From contig CAYNRE010000028.1 of the NCBI GenBank assembly GCA_964399535.1, positions 124,001 to 188,000 on the forward strand: DNA of 64,000 nucleotides. Direction: 5' to 3'. The stretch is from CAYNRE01 sp964399535 (GTDB lineage Bacteria > Planctomycetota > Planctomycetia > Pirellulales > CAYNRE01). Both the position numbers and the translations under genes were made by a program. Every line of letters starts with the position of its first letter. Within the stretch, counting starts at the first letter, position 1. This document shows, one piece after another, positions 35,069-44,547 of the stretch. Under the pieces are notes generated by a model. The model was not told the DNA's origin and made no database searches. It saw only the letters and a program-made list of their open reading frames with translations.

Positions 35069-38000
35069 ATGACTGAACGGCACCGACGGATTCAGGCGGG
35101 ATCAATGGCTTGGCGCGGCGCGCGGCGAACCAAGGCGCGAGACGCGGGCCGCCTCGCGCGGCCAGTTGGCCGCGCGGCCCTGGTCGGGTTCTGCGCGGCC
35201 GCGGTGCTAGCGGCGGTAGCTACGTCGCCGGCGCGGGCCGATGTCGACGGCGCGGGCGTCGCGACGACCATCTTCAATGTCAATGGTGTCGGCGGCAACA
35301 TCACCATCTCGGAAGGATCGACGATCCCGGTTCAGATCCAGTTCCGACAAAGCGGTGAGACCAACGCCAGTGGTTTCGCCGGTACCACGACCCACCGCTT
35401 CACCAGCAACACGCTCACGCTGAACCACGTCGGCTCGGCAAACGGCAATTCGACCAATGTAACGTTGGGTGGCGCGGGCGCGACCCAGATCGATGCCACG
35501 GTGAACCGCACTTGGAATCAGGACGGCAGCTACACGATCGACTTCGGCCAGAACATTTTGTCGACCAGCCGGGAGAACAGCTCCTACGGCCTAGGCTCGA
35601 ACAACTACACTTGGGGAAGTTTTCAGTCGGTCGCCCGCGGGATTACGGTGACCAACGTGGCGCCGACGATTGTGAGCGCCACGCTCAACGGCACCAACGG
35701 CAGTATTACCGTCAACGAGGGAACGGCGATCTCGGCGGCCATGTCGTCGACCGACCCCGGGGCCGACAGCCAGACCTTCCAGGCCGAGAACACCGTTGCG
35801 GGCCCGGTTATTGCGCTGGGCGTGGGCGGCGCGACCGCCGGATCGACGCGCACGTCGAGCACGGTCGGGATCGGCACCTACTATCAAAACGGAACGAATC
35901 CCGCCACAAGCACGGTCACTTTCCGGGTCTTTGACGACGACACCAACGTAACGGTCGACCGCGGGATCACGGTGCTGAACGTAGCGCCGAACATCACCGC
36001 CACCGCGCTCAACGGCATCGGCTCGGGCGACATTACGATCAACGAAGGTTCTTCGGTCACCGCCGCCATGTCGGCCAACGACCCGGGCACCGACAACATC
36101 ACGTTCACCTTTGAAGGCACCCCGCTGGGTACGGTCAGCGGCGGCGTCGGACCCGCCACGCCGAGCGTGGTGCGAAACACGGCCACGGTCGGTATCGGCC
36201 AATTTACCAATCAGGGCACCACGCCGATCACCTTCCGATCGACCGACGACGTGACCAGTTCGACGGTCATCCGAAATGTGGTGGTCAACAACGTGCTGCC
36301 CACCTTTACTGGCGGAGCGTTCCAGAACTCGGTCAACGGCGACATTACCGTAGTGGAAGGCACGTTGGTGAATTTCGTCAGCGTGGCATCGGACCCCGGG
36401 GCCGACTTCCTCACCTTCGGCATTAACGGCCCGGGCATTACCCCGGCCGGGGCCAGTAACGCGGGCGCGGGCGTGGGGGGCAACGTGGCCGGATCGAGCC
36501 GGACCTCGAACACGCTTTCGACGACGTACACCCAGCAGGGTGTTTACAACAACACCTTCACGGTGGCCGACGAGATTGGCAGCAACTCCGTGGGGCGCGT
36601 CGTCACGGTCGCGAACGCTCCGCCCACGTCGCTGACGCTGTTCTTGAACCCCAATGGTTCGGGTTTCACCAACGGCAACATCACCATCAACGAAGGTGGC
36701 TCGGTCACCTCGTTCATGACGGCGGTCGATCCGGGTGCCGACGTGGTCACCTTCAACATCGACGGCCAGGCGGCCGGTAACGACGGCGGCAACGCCGTAC
36801 CGGGTTCGACCCGCGTGTCGAACACCGTGACGCTGCAGACCGGAATCTACAGCCAGGTATTCCAAAACGGCACCAACCCCGAGGTGCGGACCGTAACGGG
36901 TAGCGCCACGGACGACGTCGACACGAGCCTGATCAACCGCACGGTTACGATCAACAACGTGCTCCCCTCGGCGGTGAACCTGTTCGTCAACCCCAACGGC
37001 CTGGGCGACACGCAGAGCAACGTGACCGTGAACGAAGGCGACTCGGTCACCATGCGGATGGTGGCCACCGACCCCGGCAACGACTTCATCACCTTCGACG
37101 CCAACAGCCAGTCGCTGGGTACGGGCGGCAACACGCCAGGCTCGGTGCGCACCTCGAGCATCGTGGCGATGAACAACGTGTTTCAGAACGGCGTGAACCC
37201 CAACGTGATCAACGTAACGGGAACCGCCACCGACGACGTGGCGGGCACCGGCTCGAACGCGGTCTCGGTCACGGTCAACAACGTGCTTCCGTCGAGCCAG
37301 GCGCTGGCCTTCAGCATCAATAGTGGTACCTACGGCGGTGGCAGCATTACGGTGAACGAAGGCGACACGGTCGATAGCCAACTCTCGGCGACCGACCCTG
37401 GTAACGATTTCCTCACCTTCGGCATCAATGGCCCCTTGGGCAACGCCGGCACGGGCGTCGGGGGCAACACCCCGGGTTCGACCCGTACCTCGAACACCTT
37501 TGGCTTTGGCCAGGTATTCCAGAACGGCGTGAACCCCAACGTGATCGGTGTGGCCGGCGAGGTGCGCGACGACGTGGGCAGCGTGTTCACCAATGAAAGC
37601 ATTACGGTCAACAACGTGGCGCCCCAATCGGCCACGGTGCAGTTGGCCTCCGGCGGCCCATTTGTAAACACCGCGATTACGGTGAACGAAGGTGACACGG
37701 TCAGCAGCCGCTTGACTGCTTCCGATCCCGGCAACGACGCCCTCACCTTCGGCATCAACGGCCCCTTGGGCAATGCCGGAACCGGCGTCGGCGGCACCAC
37801 TCCGGGTTCGACCCGCACCTCGAACGTGGTCAGCCTGGGCCAGGTGTTCCAGAACGGCGGTTCCCCCAATGTGATCGGGGTGAACGGACAGGTGGCCGAC
37901 GACGTCGACACGGTGAACACCTCGGGCAGTGTCACGGTGAACAACGTGGCGCCGCAAAGCGTAACGGTCAACTTGAACCAGAACGGCGGCTCGTACACCG

Positions 38001-39001
38001 CCAGCCCGATTACGGTGAACGAAGGCGACACGGTCGCTAGCTACATGACCGCCACGGACCCGGGCGATGACTTCCTCACCTTCGGCATCAACGGCCCCTT
38101 GGGCAATGCCGGCACGGGTGTGGGGGGCAATACGCCTGGCAGCACCCGCACCTCGAACACGGTTGCGTTCGGCCAGGTGTTCCAGAACGGCGTGAACCCC
38201 AACGTGATCGCCGTCAATGGCCAGGTGGTGGACGATGCCGACACCTCCAACGCGTCGAGCAGCATCACGGTCAACAACGTCGCGCCGCAGAGCCTGAACT
38301 TGCAACTTTCGAGCATGACCATCTTCGAGGGTCAGAGCATTACGGCCATGATGACGGCCACCGACCCGGGCAACGACGTGCTCACCTTCGATATCGACGG
38401 CAATCCGGCCGGCAACGATGGGGGCAACAACGTTCCGGGTTCGACTCGCACCTCGAACACGGTCGGATTGGGTCCCTTCTACCAGTCGGGGCTGACTCCG
38501 CAGACTTACACGATCAACGGGCAGGTGCAGGACGACGTCGACACTTCGACCACGAGCAAGTTGCTCACCGTGTTGAACGTGGCTCCGACGATCATTACCC
38601 TCTCCCCTTCGCCCGGCGTGAACATCAACCAGAGCGACCCGGTGCCGTTCTTGGTTGCGGCTACCGATCCTGGGCTCGATGTGCTGACCTATGAGTGGGA
38701 TTGGGACAACGATGGAATGTTCGACGATTTCACCGGCACCTCGGGTACCATTCCCGGCTTCTACTTCGCCAACAACACGATCAACACCGTCCGGGTGCGT
38801 GTGACGGATGGCGATGGCGGCCAGGATCTGGGTAGCTTCTTTGTCAACGTCAACGCGGTGGTGCCCGAACCGGGCAGCATCGTGCTCTGGTCTGTGCTCT
38901 CACTCATCGGCGGCACGGCTGCCTGGCGCCGCCGCAGGCGTGGTGCCGCCTTGCCGGCCGAGACCCCACCCGCTGCCGATGGGCAGGCAAGCCAAAGCTA
39001 G
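35069..39001 (+). CDS. Giant repeat protein with PEP-CTERM sorting signal
   Basis: A 1310-residue exported protein and the likely substrate of the exosortase at 25.9 kb. It has a basic, Tat-neutral N terminus and signal peptide (ALVGFCAAAVLAAVATSPARA). About eleven beta-sandwich-like units of roughly 100-110 residues follow, each containing the pattern ITVNEGDTV...TATDPGND; the last (YEWDWDNDGMFDD, VRVRVTDGDGG) is PKD-like. The end is VVPEPGSIVLWSVLSLIGG, then a membrane segment and RRRRRG, followed by a further ~18 hydrophilic residues that most PEP-CTERM tails lack. Composition is rich in Thr, Asn, Gly and Ser and poor in Cys. I chose ATG 35069 because it gives a normal signal peptide; no strong Shine-Dalgarno is present. 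The repeats suggest a fibrous surface or matrix protein. Confidence 0.92.
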   Translation: MTERHRRIQAGSMAWRGARRTKARDAGRLARPVGRAALVGFCAAAVLAAVATSPARADVDGAGVATTIFNVNGVGGNITISEGSTIPVQIQFRQSGETNASGFAGTTTHRFTSNTLTLNHVGSANGNSTNVTLGGAGATQIDATVNRTWNQDGSYTIDFGQNILSTSRENSSYGLGSNNYTWGSFQSVARGITVTNVAPTIVSATLNGTNGSITVNEGTAISAAMSSTDPGADSQTFQAENTVAGPVIALGVGGATAGSTRTSSTVGIGTYYQNGTNPATSTVTFRVFDDDTNVTVDRGITVLNVAPNITATALNGIGSGDITINEGSSVTAAMSANDPGTDNITFTFEGTPLGTVSGGVGPATPSVVRNTATVGIGQFTNQGTTPITFRSTDDVTSSTVIRNVVVNNVLPTFTGGAFQNSVNGDITVVEGTLVNFVSVASDPGADFLTFGINGPGITPAGASNAGAGVGGNVAGSSRTSNTLSTTYTQQGVYNNTFTVADEIGSNSVGRVVTVANAPPTSLTLFLNPNGSGFTNGNITINEGGSVTSFMTAVDPGADVVTFNIDGQAAGNDGGNAVPGSTRVSNTVTLQTGIYSQVFQNGTNPEVRTVTGSATDDVDTSLINRTVTINNVLPSAVNLFVNPNGLGDTQSNVTVNEGDSVTMRMVATDPGNDFITFDANSQSLGTGGNTPGSVRTSSIVAMNNVFQNGVNPNVINVTGTATDDVAGTGSNAVSVTVNNVLPSSQALAFSINSGTYGGGSITVNEGDTVDSQLSATDPGNDFLTFGINGPLGNAGTGVGGNTPGSTRTSNTFGFGQVFQNGVNPNVIGVAGEVRDDVGSVFTNESITVNNVAPQSATVQLASGGPFVNTAITVNEGDTVSSRLTASDPGNDALTFGINGPLGNAGTGVGGTTPGSTRTSNVVSLGQVFQNGGSPNVIGVNGQVADDVDTVNTSGSVTVNNVAPQSVTVNLNQNGGSYTASPITVNEGDTVASYMTATDPGDDFLTFGINGPLGNAGTGVGGNTPGSTRTSNTVAFGQVFQNGVNPNVIAVNGQVVDDADTSNASSSITVNNVAPQSLNLQLSSMTIFEGQSITAMMTATDPGNDVLTFDIDGNPAGNDGGNNVPGSTRTSNTVGLGPFYQSGLTPQTYTINGQVQDDVDTSTTSKLLTVLNVAPTIITLSPSPGVNINQSDPVPFLVAATDPGLDVLTYEWDWDNDGMFDDFTGTSGTIPGFYFANNTINTVRVRVTDGDGGQDLGSFFVNVNAVVPEPGSIVLWSVLSLIGGTAAWRRRRRGAALPAETPPAADGQASQS
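37333..38290 (+). repeat. Three near-identical ~331-bp tandem repeats in the PEP-CTERM gene
   Basis: The block CCTCACCTTCGGCATCAA recurs at 37411, 37741 and 38074, a period of 330-333 bases (about 110 codons). It is followed in each copy by nearly the same sequence encoding NGPLGNAGTGVGG and PGSTRTSN. Identity at DNA level is far higher than among the other units, so these copies arose by recent duplication or are homogenised by gene conversion. Confidence 0.9.
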
Positions 39002-39547
39002 CCAAGCGGCTGGCTCGGCCCGGCTGGTGTTGCGATCGGTACAACCGCCGCGACTAGAAAATTCGGATGCCTCGTGGCCGGCCCCCCTCGGGGGCCGGCT
39101 TTGTTTTGCGCCGGGTGCGCCGCCAGCTTTGTCGCACCAATTCTTCCGCCAAGTTTCCCCCCGTCGGGAAACCTGCACCGGGGACTCGCGCCCGGCGGTG
39201 CGATGCTCTATATTCCATTCACAGGCAAGTTCGAGGGCTGGCAGGCTACCGGTGGGCCGCAAGTGGAGCCTGTCGGGGGTCATTGCGCCGGTGTGGGCAA
39301 GGGCGCGCCAAGGGTGGGTGTGCGAGCGCGCTTCCACGGGTAGCGCCCAGCCCGTGGTGGCCGCGCCGCCAAGGCCCAGTGGCGAAGGCGCATTGCGTCG
39401 CGCTAGCCTCTCGCTTTGGCCTAGGCCACTGAACTGCTCCTGTCGTCCGCGAGTCGGCACCGCCAGGTTGTTGCCCGACGGCTCGGGGCGCTGTGAGCGC
39501 AGCTACGATCACCCTTCAACCTGCTGGCCGCTGCTGTCGAGGCACTT
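39002..39547. other. Intergenic region after the PEP-CTERM gene
   Basis: About 545 bases. The terminator at 39077-39107 closes the PEP-CTERM transcript; the remaining 440 bases hold no supportable gene. A TATATT near 39209 is a possible -10 element for the following gene but lacks a matching -35. Confidence 0.5.
39077..39107 (+). terminator. Rho-independent terminator of the PEP-CTERM gene
   Basis: A perfect 10-bp stem GCCGGCCCCC/GGGGGCCGGC with a CTC loop is followed by TTTGTTTT. It lies about 75 bases after the stop codon, so the PEP-CTERM gene is probably transcribed alone. Confidence 0.92.
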
Positions 39548-41782
39548 GTGTCGTCCGCGCCCCCGACTTCGTCCCGCTGGCTAAGCGTCGGTCGCCTTAC
39601 GGCGGCCCTGTTGCTGTTGACACTCGTGGCCTACGCCCCCTTGGTGGCGAACCAGTTCGTCAAATACGACGACAGCGCCTACCTGGTCGACAACCCCTAC
39701 GTAAACCAGGGGCTGACCTGGCAGGGTTGGAAATTCGCCTGGCGTCTCGAGCAAAACGAAACGGGCAACTGGCATCCGGTTACCTGGCTTTCGCACATGC
39801 TCGATTGCCAGCTCTTTGGGTTGCGTCCGGCCTGGCACCACGGCGTCAATCTGCTTCTGCACCTGGCCAACGTGGCCCTGCTCTTGCGGCTGCTCGCTCG
39901 ACTCACCGAATCGCTCTGGCCCAGTTTTTTCGTGGCGGCGTTGTTCGCCCTGCATCCCCTGGATGTGGAATCCGTGGCCTGGGCCGCCGAACGCAAGAAC
40001 GTGCTCAGCACCACCTTCTGGCTGCTCTCCACCGCCGCCTATGTGCGCTACTGCGACCAGAACCAATGGAAGTGGTATGCCGCGTCGCTCGCCTGGTTTC
40101 TGGCCGGATTGCTCACCAAGCCCATGCTGGTCACGCTACCCTGCACGCTCTTGCTTTGGGATTTCTGGCCGTTGGCGCGTTCGGGCTGGCTCGGTTTCTC
40201 CACGGGCTGGTCGCAAGTGGAAGACTTTTTCGAGCAATGGTGGCTGCTCGTGGCCGAGAAGATTCCCTTCTTTTTGCTCTCGGCGGTGTTCTCGGCGCTA
40301 ACCCTTTGGTCGCAATCCGAGGCCCGCACCGACTGGGCGGTGCTGCCGCTGGGGGCGAGGCTGGGAACCATGGTGGTCGGCTACGTGACTTACCTGAAGC
40401 GCGCGATCTGGCCGCTCGACCTGGCGGTTTTCTACCCCTTGGATCTGGCGGGGCCACCCTGGTGGCAAGTCACGGCGGCCCTGCTCGTGCTGTTAGCCAT
40501 TTCGGTCGCGGTTTCTTGGCCGCTGCGGAATCGGGCCTACCTGCTCATGGGTTGGTGCTGGTACCTCGGTACGCTGCTGCCCGTCAGCGGCATTTTGCAA
40601 GCGGGCAGGCACGCCACGGCCGACCGCTTCACCTATGTGCCGCTGATCGGCATCTACATCATGCTCGCCTTCGGCCTGTGGGACCTCGTCGAGCGATGGG
40701 AGGTTCGCCGCTGGGTGTGCGCCGCGGGGTTGGGGGTCATCGTCAGCTCGCTCGCCGCGCTCACGGCCTGGCAGGTCACCACCTGGCGCGATCAACTCAC
40801 CCTGTTCCAGCATGCGCTCGACGTGGGGGCCGAGAGCGCCGAAGCCCACTTCAACGTAGCCATCGAGATTCAAGATCAAAGCCGCGGGCTTCCCGAGCGC
40901 GATGCGGCCATCGACCGCCAGGTGCTGAGCCACTTGGAACAAGCGGTGCGGCTGGCGCCCAACGAGGTCCTACCGCGAATGTACCTGGCCCAAATACTGC
41001 TCAAGTTCGGCCAGGTACGCGCCAGCCTGGCCGAGTTCGATCTGGCGGTGCGCATCGATCCGGAGAACGTCGACTCCTGGTTCGGCCGCGGCATGGCTCA
41101 TTACGCCCAGGACGATTTCGGCCAGGCGATTCGCGATTTCCAACAGGTGATCAAGCTCGATCCCAAGCATCCCGAGGCTCACTACAATCTGGCCAAATCG
41201 CTCTTCCGGTTGGGCCGCATCGGCGAGGGTCTGCGACACCTGAAAGAAACGATGAAGCACAATCCGGGCGACCTGCTTTCGCGCAACGACCTGGCCCAAA
41301 TCGCCTTGCAGTTGCGCCGCCCGGACGAGGCCGTGCAGGTCTTTCGCGAGGTGGTCCAACTTTATCCCGACATGGCCGAAGCTCGCTTCCAGTTGGGGTT
41401 GTACCTGCAGTTAACCCAATCGCCCACGGCCGCGGTCCAGGAGTATCGCGAGTGCTTGCGGCTCGATGCGCAGCATGTCGCGGCGGCCAACAACCTGGCC
41501 TGGATCTTGGCCACGAGCCCTCAAGATTCGCTCCGCAGCGGGGCCGAAGCGGTGCAATGGGCCGAGTTGGCTTGCCGGCTGACCGATTCGAAGAACCCGA
41601 GCTACCTCGACACGCTGGCGGCGGCCCAGGCCGAGGTAGGCCAGTTCGACCAGGCCGTGGCTTCGGCCGAGCGCTCGGTGGCCCTGCTCATCGAATCGGG
41701 CCAAGTCGACCAGGCCACCAAGGTCCAGCAGCGGCTCAATCTTTATCGCCAGCGACAACCGCTCCGCGACGCGCCGGGCTAG
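39548..41782 (+). CDS. TMTC-like polytopic membrane protein with C-terminal TPRs
   Basis: A 744-residue paralogue of the 31.9 kb protein, on the other side of the PEP-CTERM gene. About ten membrane helices carry the family hallmarks: QFVKYDDSAYLVDNPYV, ETGNWHPVTWLSHMLDCQLF, VNLLLHLANVALLLRLL, ALHPLDVESVAWAAERKNVL and HATADRFTYVPLIGIY. The C-terminal ~300 residues are about eight TPRs ending in a cap with NNLAWILATSP and NPSYLDTLAAAQAEVGQF. The start is GTG 39548, with GAGG six bases upstream. Proteins of this type are widespread in bacteria and resemble TMTC O-mannosyltransferases (GT-C fold); the substrate is unknown. Position next to a Thr/Ser-rich exported substrate makes protein O-glycosylation a reasonable but untested idea. 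Confidence 0.85.
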   Translation: MSSAPPTSSRWLSVGRLTAALLLLTLVAYAPLVANQFVKYDDSAYLVDNPYVNQGLTWQGWKFAWRLEQNETGNWHPVTWLSHMLDCQLFGLRPAWHHGVNLLLHLANVALLLRLLARLTESLWPSFFVAALFALHPLDVESVAWAAERKNVLSTTFWLLSTAAYVRYCDQNQWKWYAASLAWFLAGLLTKPMLVTLPCTLLLWDFWPLARSGWLGFSTGWSQVEDFFEQWWLLVAEKIPFFLLSAVFSALTLWSQSEARTDWAVLPLGARLGTMVVGYVTYLKRAIWPLDLAVFYPLDLAGPPWWQVTAALLVLLAISVAVSWPLRNRAYLLMGWCWYLGTLLPVSGILQAGRHATADRFTYVPLIGIYIMLAFGLWDLVERWEVRRWVCAAGLGVIVSSLAALTAWQVTTWRDQLTLFQHALDVGAESAEAHFNVAIEIQDQSRGLPERDAAIDRQVLSHLEQAVRLAPNEVLPRMYLAQILLKFGQVRASLAEFDLAVRIDPENVDSWFGRGMAHYAQDDFGQAIRDFQQVIKLDPKHPEAHYNLAKSLFRLGRIGEGLRHLKETMKHNPGDLLSRNDLAQIALQLRRPDEAVQVFREVVQLYPDMAEARFQLGLYLQLTQSPTAAVQEYRECLRLDAQHVAAANNLAWILATSPQDSLRSGAEAVQWAELACRLTDSKNPSYLDTLAAAQAEVGQFDQAVASAERSVALLIESGQVDQATKVQQRLNLYRQRQPLRDAPG

Positions 41783-41846
41783 GGGGCCCTCGGGGGGCCG
41801 CGCCCCTGCACAGGCCGGCCACGCGGACTACCGACGGCCAACTACC

Positions 41847-44495
41847 ATGGCTCAGAACAAGGTGCTCGCCATGCCGGCCCCGCCCGCGAAACAGTATTTC
41901 GCGCCGCTCACGGGCGTGCGGGCGGTGATGATGTACGCGGTTTTCAATTGCCATTTCAACCTGGTCTATCCCGAGGTGTTTGGCGAGAGCGCGTTTCGTT
42001 TCGCCCGCGAGTGGCACGTGGGCGTACCCGTGTTCTACGTGCTCAGCGGCTTTCTGATTCACTATCGCTACGCCGACGATCTTCGCCCCCGCCAAAGGGC
42101 CTGGCTGGGCCGGTACTTGCAAAACCGGGCGGCGCGCATCTACCCGGTGTATTTCCTGGTGCTGCTCGTCACGTACCTGGTCCAGGGGTTTCCCGACGGC
42201 CGCACCACTTGGGTTACGTTTACGCTGACCCAGTCGTTTTTTCCTGACCTGACCAAGGCCGGCATCGGTCAGGCCTGGACGCTGACCATCGAGGAAACGT
42301 TTTACCTGCTCGCCCCCCTGCTCTTCTGGCTGGCGGCCCGAGGCACCGCGATCGCCCCCTGCCTGGCGCTGTGGGGCCTGGGAATCTTGCTCGCGGCCGT
42401 GCCCGGTAGCCCTTACTACGGGCTGACCGGCCACGTTCTTGGCCGCACACTTTGTGGCGCCATCGGTTGTTTCGCCGCGGGAATCGCGCTGGCGCGCGCC
42501 GTGCGACGGCTGCCGGCCGAACTGCCCAAGCGGCCGGGGGCCTGGTTCACGTATCTGGGTTTCGCCGCCAGCGTGGCCGTGGTGCTGGGCGTCTCGCGGC
42601 TGGGGTTCTGGGTCGATCCGGCCACGGTGCCCGATAAGGTGCCGCGCGGCGCCGATCACCCTTGGGGCGCGGTTCTTATTTTCACGCTGTTCCCGGTCTG
42701 CGTGGCGATCTGGTTCTACGGGTTGCTCCGCGAATCGAGCGCCCTGGCTCGGCTGCTGGGCAGCCGCCTGCTGGTACTCTTGGGACGCAGTTCGTACTGC
42801 TTCTACCTGATTCACCTGGGTGTGGTTCAGCAGTGGGTCGACCACCGGATACTCGAACCTTGGTTGTCGAACCATGCCCTGAGGGTGCTGGGGCTGTTCC
42901 TGGCCATCAACCTGTTGGCGGTGGCGCTGTTTCGCGGGGTGGAGCACCCGCTCAACGAGTTCTTCAAGCGCCTGGGGCGCAGCCCGGACGGCGCCAACCG
43001 CGTTTGGCAATGGCAACCCGGCCGGGGGCTATCGTTCGCCTTCTTGGCGTTGCTGCTGGCGGCGGGGGCGGTTCCGTGGTGCCTGCGCGTGGCAGACCAG
43101 CCCCAGTGGCTTGAGCGGCTTTTGGCCGAAGATGGCCCTTACGAAACCGCCCAGGCCCTGCTCGGACTGGCGGCCGCGCTGGCCTTCGCGGCGCGGGGGC
43201 TGGCGCCGCGCCATCGAGCGTCGAATGCCGAACCTGGCAGGCCGGGCAACCCCGGACGCTTTGGCTGGTGCCTGGCGGCGCTGCTGTCGCTGGTCATGTT
43301 GGGCGAAGAGATCAGTTGGGGTCAGCGGCTGCTGGGCTGGCAGCTTCCGCTGGCCTGGCGGCAGGAGAACTTTCAAGCCGAGCTCACCTTGCACAACTGG
43401 CGCTGGTTCCAAACCTCGTCCGAAGGCAACCTGCTGCAACTGGCCTGGCTTGGCTGTCTGACCGTGGGCCTGGGGCTGGTGCCCTGGCTGCCCGCGGAGA
43501 GGCTCGCCGGTTGGGCGCGGCGGTGGGGAATACCGTTGGCCAGCCGGGGGATGTCGCTCGCGTGGTGGGGGGTGCTCGCGGCCCACGCGGGCACCGGGCA
43601 GAGCAGCGAGGTGCTCGAATTGCAGACGGCGCTCTGCTGGCTGGCCTTAGCGCTGCGACCGGGCGAGCGCGGCGCGCAAGCTGGTTGGGTAGTGTTCGAC
43701 CGCACCCTGGCCGCCTGGGCCCTGGTGCTGCCCCTGGGGCTCGTGGCCTTGCTGTTGCAAGCCGGCGAGTCTGCGCTACCGGCGCGACAAAGCGCCCAGT
43801 GGATCGATGCTGGAGTGAAACACCTTCAGGCGGGAAACCCGGACGAGGCGCGGCGTGCCTTTGAAACGGCGCTGGAAATCTGGCCGCAGGATGCCGACGC
43901 TCATTTCAACCTGGCCCAGCTCGATCTCTTGGCCAAGCATTGGCCCCAGGCCATCGTTCACTTGCGCGAAACCACGCGATTTAGGGCCGACGATCGCGAG
44001 GCCTGGCGGCAGCTTGCCGGGGCTTTGCTCACCACCGGCCGGACAGCCGAGGCACTCGCTGCGCTCGAGCGCGCCGAAACACTCGATTCCCAGGACCTTG
44101 GCATCCGGCTGCTCAAGGCCCAGGCCTACCAGGCCCTGGGCGACCGCGCCGGGGCACTGGCCGAGTTCCGCTTGGTACTGGCCGCACCCAATCCGCCGGC
44201 CCTGGCACAGAACGCCGCCGCTTGGCACCTCGCGACCGATGCCCACAGCACGCCGGCCGATCGCCGCTTGGCACTGGACTGGGCCGAGGGGGCTTGCCAG
44301 GCCACTAACTACCAAAACCCGGGTTATCTCGATACGCTGGCCGCAGCCCAGGCCGCGTTGGGGCGGTTTTCGGATGCCGTTACCTGGGCCGAACGAGCCG
44401 TGGAGTTGGCCGCCGCCCAGCAGCCGCAGCGCCGGGAAGCGATCGCCCGCCGCCTGGAAGGCTACCGCCAGGGGCTAGCCTATACGGAACCCTGA
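41847..44495 (+). CDS. Acyltransferase 3 - EEISWGQR membrane module - TPR fusion
   Basis: An 882-residue three-part membrane protein. Residues about 17-370 are an acyltransferase-3 (OafA/YrhL-like) domain, with LTGVRAVMMYAVFNCHFN, GVPVFYVLSGFLIHYRY, RNRAARIYPVYF-like RAARIYPVYFLVLL, WTLTIEETFYLLAPL and RSSYCFYLIHLG; the usual catalytic His of this family corresponds to the CHFN motif. Such enzymes O-acylate surface sugars. Residues about 385-600 form a second membrane module containing EDGPYETAQ, GEEISWGQRLLGW (near 486) and ELTLHNWRWF, which recurs in the next gene. Residues about 640-880 are TPRs with the cap NPGYLDTLAAAQAALGRF. It follows the TMTC-like gene by 64 bases, probably in one operon. 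The function of the middle module is unknown to me. Confidence 0.88.
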   Translation: MAQNKVLAMPAPPAKQYFAPLTGVRAVMMYAVFNCHFNLVYPEVFGESAFRFAREWHVGVPVFYVLSGFLIHYRYADDLRPRQRAWLGRYLQNRAARIYPVYFLVLLVTYLVQGFPDGRTTWVTFTLTQSFFPDLTKAGIGQAWTLTIEETFYLLAPLLFWLAARGTAIAPCLALWGLGILLAAVPGSPYYGLTGHVLGRTLCGAIGCFAAGIALARAVRRLPAELPKRPGAWFTYLGFAASVAVVLGVSRLGFWVDPATVPDKVPRGADHPWGAVLIFTLFPVCVAIWFYGLLRESSALARLLGSRLLVLLGRSSYCFYLIHLGVVQQWVDHRILEPWLSNHALRVLGLFLAINLLAVALFRGVEHPLNEFFKRLGRSPDGANRVWQWQPGRGLSFAFLALLLAAGAVPWCLRVADQPQWLERLLAEDGPYETAQALLGLAAALAFAARGLAPRHRASNAEPGRPGNPGRFGWCLAALLSLVMLGEEISWGQRLLGWQLPLAWRQENFQAELTLHNWRWFQTSSEGNLLQLAWLGCLTVGLGLVPWLPAERLAGWARRWGIPLASRGMSLAWWGVLAAHAGTGQSSEVLELQTALCWLALALRPGERGAQAGWVVFDRTLAAWALVLPLGLVALLLQAGESALPARQSAQWIDAGVKHLQAGNPDEARRAFETALEIWPQDADAHFNLAQLDLLAKHWPQAIVHLRETTRFRADDREAWRQLAGALLTTGRTAEALAALERAETLDSQDLGIRLLKAQAYQALGDRAGALAEFRLVLAAPNPPALAQNAAAWHLATDAHSTPADRRLALDWAEGACQATNYQNPGYLDTLAAAQAALGRFSDAVTWAERAVELAAAQQPQRREAIARRLEGYRQGLAYTEP

Positions 44496-44547
44496 CCTCG
44501 GCCCGCGCTTCGGCGACCCAATCTTTCCCCGTTCAGGAACCCGCCTC

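Noticed and set aside
35591..38305. A 904-codon open frame antisense to the PEP-CTERM gene
   Set aside because: It is opposite the repetitive coding region, and its length follows from the codon bias of the repeats (few TAA/TAG/TGA complements). The translation is His/Arg/Val-rich without domain, signal or start context.
39493..41928. An 811-codon plus-strand frame overlapping the TMTC-like gene
   Set aside because: Its product is Arg/Gly/Pro-rich and lacks domains, whereas the overlapping frame encodes a clear TMTC-like/TPR protein.
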